The notes below the pieces were generated by a model. That model ran no database searches. It was not told where the DNA came from and saw nothing but the letters and a program-made list of their open reading frames with translations. This document shows, in pieces, positions 12,101-23,709 of a stretch of 64,000 nt of DNA (positions are counted from its first letter, which is position 1; the number at the start of each line of letters is the position of its first letter). This DNA is from Deuterostichococcus epilithicus (lineage: Eukaryota; Chlorophyta; Trebouxiophyceae; Prasiolales; Stichococcaceae). The position numbers and the translations under genes were made by a program. Location: positions 434,001 to 498,000 of the forward strand of contig JAVTLE010000017.1 of the NCBI GenBank assembly GCA_033439295.1, written 5' to 3'.

Positions 12101-14479
12101 GTGCTGGTCACTGCGCCGCTGACGGTGCTGCAGTCTGGCGACATCCGCTTCCAGCCGCCGCTGCCACCGCGGAAACTGGTACGGTGATTCTTTGGGCAAT
12201 GCTGCCGCCTAGCCTCTGGCGCTGGCCATGCCTGTTCCTTGCCTTCTGTAGCACTGACAGCGCTGTGAGCGGTGGTCTGGCATGTCCTCGTCAGACAGCG
12301 AACATGATAACGACTTCTTTTGACGCCATCGCGCACTCACCCGCCTGCAGGCGGCCATTGGGCGGCTGCGGATGGGGACGGCGGTCAAGCTCCTTATGGG
12401 CTTCTCGCATCCAGGTCTGCTGCCGCCTCTCCTGCACTTCTGGGCTCCAACCACGCCGGTGCATTCGGTGCATCACTTGGCAGCCGCTCCCAACACGAAG
12501 GTGGCTCCTCGCTCAGCAGACCAGCCAGCACGAGGCCGTCAAGTTGGAGTGTGCAGTGTGGCCGGAAGGATTCTGGGACGCCATTTGCCCCAGCGCCTTC
12601 CTGCCGGAGCTGTGGGTCACATCCTACCCCGCGCCAATGCACCCGGCCGTCACCCAGGTGCGGCAGACCAGCAGCGGCGGTGCCGCCACCAGCAGCGGCG
12701 GGAGCGGCGGCGGCGCACGTGACGCCTCGGGAGCTGCAGATTCATCTGGTGCAGCGGCGGGTCAGCCGGGCGCCGCGGTCGTGACAGCAGCCGACCTGGC
12801 GACAGCTCCAGCCGGAGGGGGTGGACATGACCACGGCACCAGCAGCGGCGGCGCACAGCCCGCGAGCGGCGGCGTCAGCGGCGCGCTCAGTCCCAGCGGC
12901 TTTGCGGCTGTGCCGTGCGGCGCTCCAGGCGGCAGCAGTGGGTCGGCGCCGGCGCCGGCGCGGCACTGCGTGACGGGCTTTGCGTGCGGCCCGTCAGCTG
13001 CGGCGATATCGGCGCTGCCGCCAGCGGAGGCAGTGCGGCGCGCGCTCGCTCAGCTGGACACCATGTTCGGTGTGCATTCCCTGCAAGTATCCCCTCGTAC
13101 ACAGGGCTTGGAAGTTGCTTCACTTCCTCAGCTGGTGCCCTCCTGTGCATTTCAGCATGCGCCAGTCGCCGCCAGGCGCTGCCCAGCCCACGCCGCCTGT
13201 CCTGCGCCCACTGCCACCTACCAGCACCCGCATCATCGCTGCAAAGACCATGGGAGTGCTGGGTTCCATTCATACCTCGATCGGTCACTGCAGGCACTCT
13301 GGAGCGACCGCGTCCGGCGAGCGACGCCTTCACCCATGCTGCTGTCGTGGACTGGAGCCAGCAGCCCTACATTCGCGGGGCCTACTCCTACCCTACTCTT
13401 GGTATGGCGACCGAGGTGCCAAGCCTCCTGATCAGAACTGACTTGCCCATGTACGCCGCCGCGGTCGTGGAATCTGGAAGCCGCACAATGGAAGGGCTGT
13501 TCCTGCCGCATGCTAGGCGCACACCGCCACTTGTCTTGAGCATATTACCAAAGAGCAATCTGCTCGATCATCTGGCTGGACTCGGACATGTGGGGCGCCA
13601 GATAGCTCTGACGCTGTGGTGGCTGCTCCTGCCGATTGTGGCCGGCTGGTTCAGCCGACCTTGGACGGTGGCACCGCATCTTTCGGCCTTGGGGTCCCTG
13701 CCGAAGCAGCTGCTTGCCAAATCAGTCATTCATGAACGTGCGTGCTATCAGAGTCCGCCAAGAGCATTTTTTGGTTCTTGAACCTTTGGTTTTGGCCTGT
13801 GGGCGCCGAGCTGCGGGACCGCGATGCGCTTTCGGCGCGCCGGTGGGCCGGCAGTCTCTGTGTTCGGAACCGAATGTTGTGTCCTGTAGAGTGGGGAGTG
13901 GTCGGCGAGCATTCGTGTTGACCCGAGCGCAGGCGCCGAGCCGGGAGACCGCGAAGCGCTCGGCGCGCCGGTGGGCCAGACGGTGTTCTTCGCCGGCGAG
14001 GCGACGCACCCTGCCGTCAACCCCTGCATGCAGGCGCGCTCCTCGCCCTCACACATGGGAAGCGGCTGAGACGCTTCATGCTCAGCAGCCACCCCGGCAG
14101 TCCAGGAGCGACACTCTGGCATCGTTGCACTGCGCCCAGCTGTCGGGCATGTCGACTGGTTTGTGGACCCAACAGATGTGCCAAGGGCGGGTGCCGAATC
14201 AGTGAGGATGCAGCCCGACAGCAGGGCTGGCCGCGCAGCGCGCACACATCCCTTTCTATCCACTAACCTAAGATGAGGCGCCCATAAATTGCAGTGTGCA
14301 CCGCCTCGGCATCTTGCACCAGCATCACTGCAGTTCGCAAGCTTGCATGCCGCTGAAGGGAACCACCGTCATCGTATTCGAACATTGCAGTTGCTGGCGC
14401 GCAGGCAGCCCTGGAGACGGGGCAAACGGCAGCGGCACAGATCATTGCGGCCGCCGCTGCGCCGCGCAGCGCGCTGTGA
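9142..14479 (+). CDS. FAD-dependent amine oxidase (polyamine oxidase/LSD-like fold)
   Basis: The start ATG at 9142 is followed by a dinucleotide-binding motif, SVVIIGGGLAGL. Exons: 9142-9218, 9516-9600 (LLVEASPQPGGRIKQ), 9830-9901 (EAGPEFVHGGNQLLK), from 10274 (GLLAEMGCTLRGL; 3' end unsure), 10562-10660, 10951-11068, 11615-11810, 12100-12178 (LVTAPLTVLQSG), 12351-12414 (AIGRLRMGTAVKLL), 12557-13069, 13294-13401 (QPYIRGAYSYPTLG), 13933-14033 (TVFFAGEATHPAVNP), 14405-14479 (ALETGQTAAAQII). Phases close except around exon 4, where a small exon near 10448-10475 may be missing. The motifs are those of flavin amine oxidases, which oxidise polyamines or similar amines; the substrate is not deducible. 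Exon 10 carries a Gly/Ser/Ala-rich insert of roughly 100 residues. The second-to-last intron seems to use a GC donor. No SWIRM domain was seen, so a histone demethylase is less likely. Confidence 0.85.
10818..10861. repeat. Two copies of a 22-base unit in an amine-oxidase intron
   Basis: gcattgcggtatcgtgcagc is repeated at once after 22 bases, between exons 5 and 6. Short local duplication. Confidence 0.85.
11418..11472. repeat. Inverted repeat, 13-base perfect arms, in an amine-oxidase intron
   Basis: gtggactgatcgt at 11418-11430 and its reverse complement at 11460-11472 enclose 29 bases. Looser complementarity continues outward. It could fold in the transcript; no function is shown. Confidence 0.7.
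13802..13858 (+). repeat. Decayed copy of the 5' end of amine-oxidase exon 12 in the upstream intron
   Basis: ggcgccgagctgcgggaccg... parallels the exon start at 13933 (gcgccgagccgggagaccg), and both contain gcgcgccggtgggcc. Offset about 130 bases. The copy breaks off before the FAGEATHP codons, so it lacks the FAD-contact motif and is unlikely to be a usable alternative exon. Confidence 0.75.
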
Positions 14480-15287
14480 TGGTTCGGTAGCTGCGGCCCT
14501 CGTTGCAGGACACTGCAGCAATGCGGGAGTTGGGATGTGGGAAGATCAGCTGGGGTGGTGAGAGGCAGTGCGCTGAATGGTGGTATGAATTAAAGTCGGG
14601 CATGTAGCAAGTTTAACACAGTTCAGTCAGCTTGCTCCGAACAGTGACGAGGAATGTTGTAAAATTGGAAATGGGAATGGTATCAGGCCAGTGCCCAGGT
14701 CTCTGGCTGTGGCAATTGAGTCGAGATGTTTGCATGAGTGTGCGCCCAACACAACTTCGAAAACCCCACAGGGCATCGTCTCCATATGTACCACAGAGCA
14801 ACGCGGTCAGACGAGCTTGCTGTACCAAAATAAAACCTATGCAGATTGTACAAGGCCCAAAACCGATGGCGGCGACATGCGCACCGTCATCTCGCAGCTA
14901 AGATACTTCGAGGCTGCTGTCGCCAGCTACGCCGCGGCCGTGCGTGCCGCACGGCCGCGGCAAGCGGCGACACAAGATGTGCAGGAATGGACAAGCTTCG
15001 AGAAGCGAGTCACAAGCTAGTTGTGCGACACCAATAAAGCGAGCGTCTACCCGGATATTGCTGCAGATATTCACGTGTGATTCGAGGAACTGGCTGACTT
15101 TCAGCCATCTGCTGGCGAAGACTGTGCCACCCAGCATCGTTAAGATGCGAGACGCCGAGAGGCCGAGGAACCTGCAACCTGCAGTCCCCGAGGCGTGAAG
15201 CGGTTCGAAAGTCTGGGTTCCAGACGCCCAATGCAAGGTGGATCCGAAGCTGCGGCTGTGGCGGCTGCACAGAGTCCAGGAGGCGCG
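14480..15287. other. Convergent intergenic stretch with a probable poly(A) signal
   Basis: Lies between the stop of the amine oxidase and the stop of the minus-strand gene ending at 15288. TGTAA, the usual poly(A) signal of green algae, is at 14658-14662 on the + strand, 179 bases after the amine-oxidase stop. No convincing coding region was found. Confidence 0.5.
14658..14662 (+). promoter_or_regulatory. Candidate TGTAA poly(A) signal of the amine oxidase gene
   Basis: Position and strand suit the chlorophyte TGTAA signal. A five-base word is common by chance, so this is only a candidate. Confidence 0.4.
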
Positions 15288-17750
15288 TCATCGCAGCAGC
15301 TCCTCGTACAGCGCCGCATTCTGAGCCATGACTGCTTCCTGTGCGCAGCCCAGAGAAAGGAGTTTGTCATGCTGGGCGAGTCGGGGCGAACCACACGCAG
15401 AAACATCGATCCAAAGCACTTCCAGCTGGCAAAGGGTTTCGCAACGATGATCCCAGCACCTTGCGTCTCGAGACAGAACGCTGAGGTGGCCGGCTGTCAT
15501 GCTGGGCGAGCAGAGGGACAGCCGCGGGCTGCGGTGACGGCTTTGTATATTGCCGGCATTGCTCTCCTCGCAGCCGCAATTCGTCGAACAGCCATGCGGC
15601 TCCTGTGTTGGAAAGACATTGAGAGAAAGGGGCGGCACCTCAGGTTTTGAAAGGTCGAAGACAGGGTGTTGGGCCGCCGCCGCGCGCCGGCTGAAGCTGA
15701 GACTGCTGGTGTCCACGCCGGCGGGTGGGCAGGCGGCGGCTTGAGACGCCAGGTCCGCGCCGCTGCCTGCACGGCTGCCGGCGCCGCCAAACGGCTGGCG
15801 CTTGAATGCCACCCGGCTAGCGAGGTGACCCCAGAAGGCCTCAGAGTCGCTGTCCGAGTCGTCTGCGCCACAGCAGATCAGCACTACAATCAGGGCGGCT
15901 GGAGAGGCAGAGCCGGGGTGCAGTCACAGCCGAGCAGCCGGGACCATTGCAACAGCCACCGGAAAGTGCCCGGCATCACGTGTTGCGCTGCGCTCGCGCT
16001 CATCAGGCGTGTTCAGCAGGAGGAAAGTGACACGAGGGCGAGACAGGGATACGGCCGTAGCCTGCGGCAGGTGGTACCGAAGGGCCTCGATCCGAGGCAG
16101 AAGATGTAGCGCGTCAGCGCTTAAAAAAGGCAGCGCACCAGTGTCCTGCTGCCGCCAGCTCAGACGGCGCGGCACCCACGCCCGGGCCTCGAACGCTGGC
16201 CAGTCGGAATCAGAATCGTCACCGCACAGCGGCCCCGGCGCTGCAAGCCAGCCGCTCTCCGTGCTGGCCTGCAGGTCGCAGGCAGCGCAATTTCGTGTTT
16301 CGTGCGACGTGCAATGTCAGGTGCAAGCTGCAGGCCTTTTCTGCGTGGGACAAGTCCTACTACCGGCAGGCCTGTTCAGCGCGGACTTGCAGAGAGCAAA
16401 CCCTAAAGACACACCGAAGGGCCGCGTCAGCAATGCACTGCGCCCCCAGCCCTTTGTAAGATGTGCGTGGCGCCGAGGTCCACACGCGATGCGTGATGTG
16501 CAAAGGTTGCCCACCGTGGCGAGGCGGCCGGTGCTGGGCCAGGCGCCCAGCGGCGGGCGGCGCACAAGTGATGCCGGAGTGCCGTCCAGGGGGTGCGACG
16601 CGGAGTGGCGCCGNCNNNCCGGCGTGGCGGCGGCGCCGTCGCGCCGCCGCCCGCTGCCGCCGCTCGGGCGCCGNCGCCGGGCCGACCAGTCCTTCGGGTT
16701 GTCGCCAGCACAGCAGCCGGACCCCGGCTGCGGGTGCAGCGGGTGCGGGCGGCCGGCGTCGCCCGTAAGCGGCGTGCTGGGCGGCAGGCCTGCAGGCAAT
16801 GACACGGCATCGCCTCTTGGCAAACGTCCACCCGCTGACAACAGCGGCTTCCTCTTGGCGACCATTACGAGGTTAGACAATTAGGCCCCAACGCTCCGAC
16901 CATAGCGTCAGCAGCGTCCAGTGCACAGTGCACCTGCGGCTACCTCACTGGCAGGTGACGCACCGTCTTCTGCAGACTTTCCGGTGGAGGCCGTGGCAGC
17001 TGCCGCGGCGCCCGCAGGGCCGCTGGTCAGCGGCGGGCGCGGGTCGTCAGACATCGACATGACATCCAGTCGGCTCGCAGCTTCTGTCGCGGGATCGGTC
17101 GCGGCAGTGCGCGGAGTGGCGGGAGCGCTGCCCGCCTGCATGCTGCTGGCCCAGGAGGTGCCGACTGCGCCGCCGCCGCCGCCAGGGCGGGCGGCGCCAT
17201 TGACGCCGCCACTGCCGAGGCCATGCAGCGTGGCCGCCATGCTTGATGCGCCTGCGCTGCTGCCCAGCACGCTGCACGGCTGCGGCACCACGCATGCGCC
17301 GCCCTGCCGTGCCAGGCACGGCTGGGTACCCGAGGGCGGCCCGCCGTCAGCGCAGGCGGCTCGCGCAGCCTCTGTCAGCGCCGTGGCGGGCGTCGCGTGC
17401 CTCACCAACTGAGACGCCCGGCTCTGCCCCGGCTCGCACTGCCGATCGCCGGCGGCGGCGCCTCGCCGCTGCTCCTGCTGCTGCTGCTGCTGCTGCGGCG
17501 GCGGCGGCGGCTTGTCAGCAGGCACGCGGGCGCCCGCGGCCCTGCTGGGCTTTGCCGCCGCTGCATTGCCGCGCTGTGCCGCAGCCGCCGCCGGCGCCGC
17601 CCCGGGCAGTTCTGGGGCGGCGGCGGGCGGGTGCCGGTGCTGTGCGAGGGAGGGCAGGTGGTGCCCCCGCCGCCGGTCCTTCCTGCCCCGAGTCGCCGCT
17701 GCAGCAGGGTGGCAACGCCCGTTTCAGCGAATTGAGATTTCAGCACATAT
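15288..17750 (-). CDS. Unidentified protein with a long disordered, Gln/Ala/Pro-rich middle
   Basis: The last two exons are well supported: 15639-15862 (DDSDSDS acidic start, ...HPVFDLSKPE) joined in phase 0 to 15288-15338 (EAVMAQNAALYEELLR, stop). Upstream, about 16908-17720 is open in one minus frame for about 270 codons and reads as low-complexity protein with a run of seven Gln, Pro runs and Gly/Ala stretches (PPPPPQQQQQQQEQ). That composition is typical of disordered algal protein regions. The link between the two parts, and the 5' end, are unresolved. Possible further exons lie at 17945-18030 (WRDADAIFLTLQ) and 18800-18880 (MPGSVAALVTFVGRHL). I do not recognise a domain. Undetermined bases fall inside (16614-16618, 16674). 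Confidence 0.35.
16614..16674. other. Undetermined bases
   Basis: N at 16614, 16616-16618 and 16674 in a very GC-rich stretch; a sequencing or assembly weak spot. Confidence 0.95.
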
Positions 17751-18879
17751 TGGAACAGCCAGCACAGCGTCCGCGGGCCTGTAGGGCTGCCTCCTACGTG
17801 CCCAAGGGCGTCAGAGCTCGAGTGCGTGCAGCAGTACTGCCAGAGCGTTGCAGTGCATAAACGAAAGAAATGGCAGACCTGGCTCGTGGCCTGTGCGGAT
17901 CGACAGGTGCTTCACCGGCAGGCTTGCCGCCTTGAACACTGCCACGACCTGCAGCGTGAGGAAGATGGCATCAGCGTCCCTCCAATCCACATTTGGCCTT
18001 GAAGCATGTCGGGGACACAGCGGTAAGTCCTGCCTCAGGGGCAGCCACAACAGGCTCAGCTCGCCTGACAGAAGCACCAGCACACAACTGCAGACACTCA
18101 GGTGACTGCATTCTCACAGCTCCACACAGTGAAAGTGTGACAGGTGCTCATGCCCTTGCCTCGGGAGAATCAGCCCAGTCTGCTGGCAGCGCCGCTTGCT
18201 GCAGCTCCTGCTGTGCGCCGCCTGCTGCAGCCTGCAGTTCAGCAGCCCGGCCGCTGCCCTGCAGTCAGCCGATCCGGCGTCAAGGTCGACTTCGCCATCC
18301 CAGGCGCGGGACGCAACGCACATGCCGAGCTTCCAGCGCAAACTGCACACGCCGACAGGACACAGGGCACAAGCCAGCGGTGCTGCGTCCTCCGTCACTT
18401 GCTCGAAGCTGCATCCCTCCCCAGGGACTGCCTCAAGCCCACAACGCCAGTGCGACCTCCCAGCCTCCAATGGGGCAGCGATGTTGACAGGACGATGTTG
18501 ACAGAAGAGAACCGACCAGAACCGGACAATAGCCACTCTTCCCGTGGAAGGTCGCAGCTATAGGTGGGCACACGGACCTTACTGCTGGAGGAGGCACGGC
18601 CGCTACGCCGCTGCCGCGCTGCGGAGGCTGCTGGTTCGCCAGGCCGGCGCGCTGTCTTTGAGCGCACGCGGCGAACCACGCCGTCCGACGCCGCCGACTG
18701 CGCAGGCGCCCGCTTGTCGCGCGGCGTGGAAGTGCCCGCCGCCGTGGACCCGGGGCCATGCCGCTGCCATGCATGCCGCCCGCTCGGTTCCTGCAGGTGC
18801 CGACCAACGAACGTCACGAGCGCTGCCACAGAGCCAGGCATATTCGTCCGCAGTATGGCTGCGGAGTTGGAGCGAAGAA

Positions 18880-20208
18880 TGCGAGTCAAAGCCAGTAGGA
18901 CACCGGGCTGGGTCGCAGCAGTGGCATCCGATATGTCGTGGGCAGGCGGTCACCGACTGAGCTGAAGTCATCATAAAACACGAGCCGCAGCCGTCACACT
19001 CAGCCCGTTATACATGCCTAGATGGCCGGAGGGTCGGCCGTGCAGATGGGACCATCCGAAATGCAAAAATGACTTTCGGCGGGGCAGCGGGGGTAGCACC
19101 GGCAGCAGATAGATCAGCTTCAGCACGGACAGGAGGGTTGGACGCCAGAGTTCCTCGGACGCAGCCGGTGATGTGACACCGAACAGTCGGCTTTGCCACG
19201 TCACAGAGGCCCTCTGGTACTGTGCCCGCCAGCGCGAAAGGACGGTGGGCCCCGACCACCGGGGGGCACCGACCAATGCAGTGTTACCGTGTGTCCTCCC
19301 AGCTCGGGCGACGGGCTGCACAGCCGAGGAAGGCATCCCAAGCGACTCTGCTGTTCACTTCGTAAGCGCAGCTTCCGCCTCGGGTAAGCCCCAGACAGGT
19401 GTAGGCATCCAACCGCTAGAGGGCACATTGGGTACCTTGTGGGGATGCTCCGCGTCGCCGGTCGCCTGGACCGAAGCGCCCGCGCCCATCAGCGAATGTT
19501 AATGACGTCCCGGTCAGCAAGCCGCGTCCCCCTGGTCTCCCAAGTCAACCGTCGGCAGAGGGGTCGCCGCCGCCTGCCCGTGCCGTCTCAAGTCTGATGG
19601 CAGTGAGCTCTGTGTCACCACAGCTGGTTTGTCGTCCAGATTGAGCCGGCCACGCCCAAATTTGAAGCCTGAAGACCTCCAACACGGCTGGATGGCCCCT
19701 CCGGCGTGCCTCTTGGTGCAAGTACCGCAGCTGCACAATTGCAGGTGGAAGCGGAGTTTACGCCAGCGCTTGTAGATGGGCAGTGCCTCGACGGCGTTGC
19801 CTCGGTTGACAACTCAGATTTGGCTGCAAACTTGTATTGGCTCGTTGCGCGGGAGCTCGATGTTGTTTGCCGCGTGCGCTCGATTTCATGGTCTCCCCGC
19901 TGCGACTGTGTATTGATTCCCAGTATACCTCCCCTGTCTGACGCCTTATCACTACCCTTGCAAGCTTGCACCCAAACTCGAAGAATTTCACCTCTCATAT
20001 TTAATTTTGATGCACGCCGTCCATCTTTAGCTCGTGAGCTCATCGCTACCGCAGTCACGAGACCGACACCTGCCTTAAGTTGTTTTGCATTTCTGCAAGT
20101 CACGGGAGTCCCGTCACTTTGCCGAAAAATTGCCAGTCCAGTCAGTCAGGCACGCTGGGCCGTTACACGACAAAAGCCATGTGACGGCAGGCTGCTGTAT
20201 CACGTCGC
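18880..20208. other. No convincing gene seen; probable upstream region of RRP40
   Basis: About 1.3 kb between the unresolved minus-strand gene and the RRP40 start. Open frames exist on both strands (for example near 19173-19502 and 19706-20100), but none shows a family motif or exon pairs with matching phase. Part of it (19706-20340) is less GC-rich. It may hold the promoter of RRP40. Confidence 0.5.
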
Positions 20209-22911
20209 ATGGCAGCCGCGCAAGCGGACCCCAACGTTGTTGGCAAGGTGCTGGCGGCCGCTAAACCGCATGCGACGCTGCAGTCCGTTCAAGAGTGTAT
20301 AAAAATGCTATTTGTACATGTCTGATCACCGCAACGGACCCTCTCGTGAACTGAACCTGGACAGGTGGTCGTGCCGGGCGATGCGGTGCTGCGCCTACCA
20401 GAGAAGGGCCAGGCGCGTCAGCTTATGTGTGCTGTCAAATCAAACGACAAACCTAGTGGAATGAATTCCACTCTTGAAATTCATGTCCTGCGACAGATCG
20501 GAGCGATCAGAGTGAATATGCCGAGCACTCCACCCAGAACTCTCTGGTAGAATGGCTCCGCTGTGAAGACTGCGCACAGCCTTCCGCGGGGCAGGGCTCC
20601 AGATGGGAAGGGTGCCAATGCAGCCTGAACAGCTCCCACCAATGTGCTTCCTACAGGTGCGGATAGGTCCCGGGCTGCAGCAGTCTGGCGACCACATCGT
20701 GGCGAACCGCGCGGGCGTGCTGCGCTCGGCGCAGGGCGGCAAGCTCTGGCTGGATGGGCGGCAGAAGCGGTGAGCGGCCTGTCTTGAAACGCTGCCTGAT
20801 GTCGCCGGCCCCAGAATAGTGGCTCGAAGGAGGAGGTCACGATGCATGCCGAGGCATGCCTGGCAGGGAGGCGGCTGCTCCCTGGCCGATGCCCGGAGTG
20901 CAGTTACAACGGGAGTGCAGAGCTCACAGCAAGCACAAGATGTAGCACGCTGCGGACCGCGCTGCAGCCGGTGCCGGCCCAGCAGTCCGGCCCAGCCGTT
21001 CTGAGCCTTGGGGCGCACTGTCGAAAGGAGCTTGGAGGGAGGTGGAGGGCTGGCCCGGCCTGTTTCCTCTGGGAATGTAGCCGCTGACTGGCAAAGGTGG
21101 GCAGGCCGGCAGCGGCACCATGTCTCGGACCAGCCGCAGGAACCCGCCGACTGCCAGCGAGTCGGCAGCGGGCACCGAAGCACAAAGCGACACGGCGAAA
21201 CTGTCAGCGTGCACGCTGTAGGACACGGCCCGCACACGGCATTTGTGGCGGGCTGTGCACCAGAGCTGCTCGCTGGGGACGGCAGAGTGGCGTAGACATG
21301 GTGACAGTGTCTCCGCCCTTGTCATGAGAAAGTCGCTACTCCACTCGTCCCTCCGTCCTGTGCTGCAGCTACACGCCGGCGGGCGGCGAGGCGGTGGTTG
21401 GAACGATCCTGGAGAAGCATGGGGAGAGCTTCAGCGTGGACATCAACGGGCCGTGCGCCGCAGTTCTGCCCGTCCTCGCCTTCGAGGCCGCCACGGTGCC
21501 GCTCTGCACCTGCCCACATGCGCGTTTGGGAAACCTTCAAAACCAAGACAGTACAACTTCCACCAACGCTTCGACCCCTGCGCACTCTGGTCGGCATGCG
21601 TTGGGAGGCTCCCTGCCCTTTAGGGTGTGCAGACGGCAGCCTGATGTGTTCTCATGTATCATAGCCGACTCATTATTCCTGCGCTGCCTCTGACGCCGTC
21701 GGGTGGATCCCGCTCCTTGCTCCTGCGCGGCACGGTCCCACCCTGCATGGACTTCACCGGAGGTCATCTTCCCTTCTCCCCCCCCCCCCCCATCCCCCTC
21801 CTGGCCGAGGACCTTGTCTGTGCACTATGCTGCAGCGGCGCAACCGGCCCAACCTCTCTGTGGGCGATGTGGTGTACGCACGTGTGGCGGTGGCCAGCCG
21901 CGACATGGAGCCCGAGCTCGCCTGCACGGACGCCGCCGGCAAGGTGCGGGGTCGAAAAAGTAGAAGAAGAACGGAAAGAAAAGAAAATTCAGGGCTGGAG
22001 TGCAGCGCGGGCGTTTGACCCGAGACCGTCCGACCCAGAGTCGATGGCTGTGCATGCATGGGCCGATTATTGGAACTTCGGCCGGCGTCTGCGCCCCGAC
22101 ACCGCGTAGCCCTGCTGATCTGGCGGCGGAGTCTGGGAGACGGCTATGAAGCCAGAGTGCGCACGAGGCTGTGGCGGCACGCCTGCCGTGGCATCAGAGC
22201 GGCAAGGCTTTGGTCTCAAGAAATGTGTGTTCTGGCGGTGCGCGGCTCTGCAGACAGTGAACCCTCGCCCGGGCGGTCCGCTGCCCGGGCTTTCGTGCAG
22301 GCTTCCGGCTTCCTCCGCAGCTGGCGAGCGGATGAGCATTCTCGGTGCCGGCATTGCAGACGCGCGCCCCAAACCCCGAACTCTGACGGCCCAGTGCGCG
22401 CTCTCATCGTGCAGGCGTCGGGCTTCGGCCCCCTGGCGGGCGGCTACGTGTTTTCAGTGCCGACATCGCAGGCGCGAGCCCTGCTAGGCTCGCCGCGGCC
22501 GGCCGTGCTGTCGGCGCTAGGTGCGTGCCGGCGTGGGGAGAACCCTGTCGTCGTGTGCTACCCGCCCTCCCCCTGGCCTGCCGCATCCCGCCCTGCGCAC
22601 ATCGCTGGCAGCTTGCCTGGGTGTACCAGGCAGCTGCAACAGCGCACAGCGTGGAGGTCGAGGTCTGTGTGCTGACACGCTGCAGCTCCCTGTGAAGACC
22701 CGCAGCAAGTGCATTGCGAGACCCTGCGTCGGCACCCGCAGGAGCGGCGCTGAAGTTCGAGCTTGCCGTGGGGCTCAACGGCCGCGTGTGGGTCGCCTCG
22801 GCCGACGTGGCGACCACGATCGTGGTGGCCAACGCCGTTCAACAAAGCGAGGCGCTGTCGGAGGTGCAGGCGAAGGTTTTTGTCAAGGTGCGCAGCGCAG
22901 GTCTGGTATGA
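20209..22911 (+). CDS. RRP40: Exosome complex component RRP40 (EXOSC3 homologue)
   Basis: Seven exons: 20209-20247 (MAAAQADPNVVGK), 20365-20412 (VVVPGDAVLRLPEKGQ), 20657-20769 (VRIGPGLQQSGDHIVANRAG), 21369-21495, 21836-21943, 22415-22520, 22742-22911. All phases close, giving 236 residues, close to plant RRP40. Order: N-terminal domain with the PGD and GPGL motifs; S1 domain (VVGTILEKHGESFSVDING to LSVGDVVYARVAV); KH domain (ELAVGLNGRVWVASADVATT). RRP40 is one of the three S1/KH cap subunits of the RNA exosome, which degrades and trims RNA 3'-5' in nucleus and cytosol. Intron 2 needs a GC donor (CAG|GCGCGT). The intron before exon 6 contains a decayed copy of that exon's start. The last codons VRSAGLV run directly to TGA; a further 3' exon is possible. 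Confidence 0.9.
22301..22374 (+). repeat. Decayed copy of the 5' end of RRP40 exon 6 in the upstream intron
   Basis: Starts after gtgcag, like the exon at 22415. gcttccggcttcctccgcag parallels gcgtcgggcttcggccccct, and gtgccggcattgcagacgcg parallels gtgccgacatcgcaggcgcg. Offset about 114 bases, roughly a quarter of bases changed. Confidence 0.75.
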
Positions 22912-23709
22912 TGCCAGAGGTTGTATGGGGCTGCTTGTTTGGAGTGAAGAGGCGTTCCATGAGCTGGATGCCTGCGAGCCTAGCTCGAAGGCGCCCGGGT
23001 GCTCTGGCTGACAGACATTCCTGGCGTGTGGTGCCGTGCCATGCACACCTGATGCACTGTACCATGCCTCTGCGCGGCCGCCGCAAGCTGCCCTTCCGCT
23101 TGCATCAGAGCCTTCGCAATGGCATCTCGTGCACTGGCCTGCATACTGCCATGGACCAGTGGAGCCGGATATACTTGGCAGCCAGGTTGACGTGGTGTCG
23201 TGTCGCTTTTTCACAGGGCCTACTGGAGCGGATACCAACTGCTGAACCCTTGGAGGCATAGATGCGCGCTGCAGCAGCAGCGTTGCAGTTTGCAGCTCAT
23301 AAAGGATGTGGGTGTTTCGGGGGAGAGAGGGGTTCAGCCAATGGCGGGCTTGTTGACTTTGTCGCTGACACCGCTGCCAACAGTGGGCATGTGTGGGCGC
23401 GGGCGCAGCGGTGGCATATTGTGGCTGGGCGTGAGCGCAGCGGTGGCATATTGTGGCTGGGAGCGGGCGTGTTGGTGGCATATCGTGGCGCTGGCAGGCA
23501 CACTGCAGCTGGCTGCGACTACTTTCAATGCTGCAACGTCAGCAATATGTGTCATGGCGACCAAGCTGAGTTCCAGCACGTGCGCATAATTTGCCAGTAC
23601 TGCCAGCAAAGCACACCTCGACGAAGTTGTCGGACAAGTCTCCAACCGACGCATCGCCATTCGCCGGTCAGCGACAGTCCGTGCCACTATCGAGTCAGGA
23701 TTCGCCGTC
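22912..23709. other. Intergenic stretch between RRP40 and the SpoVS-like gene
   Basis: No gene recognised. Holds the 32-base minisatellite at 23395-23490. Probably the RRP40 3' UTR and the promoter of the next gene. Confidence 0.5.
23395..23490. repeat. Minisatellite: three copies of a 32-base unit
   Basis: Unit around agcgcagcggtggcatattg. The first two copies differ at two positions (gggcgcgggcgc against gggcgtgagcgc); the third is more diverged. It lies about 220 bases upstream of the start codon of the SpoVS-like gene. Confidence 0.85.

Noticed and set aside
12184-13431. A 415-codon open frame read as one uninterrupted gene
   Set aside because: Only parts of it carry amine-oxidase motifs. 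Intron phases and motif order show that it is exon 10 plus read-through of intron sequence in GC-rich DNA with few stops.
19173-20103. Open frames on both strands between 19.1 and 20.1 kb as genes
   Set aside because: No motif, no phase-matched partners, and both strands are equally open.
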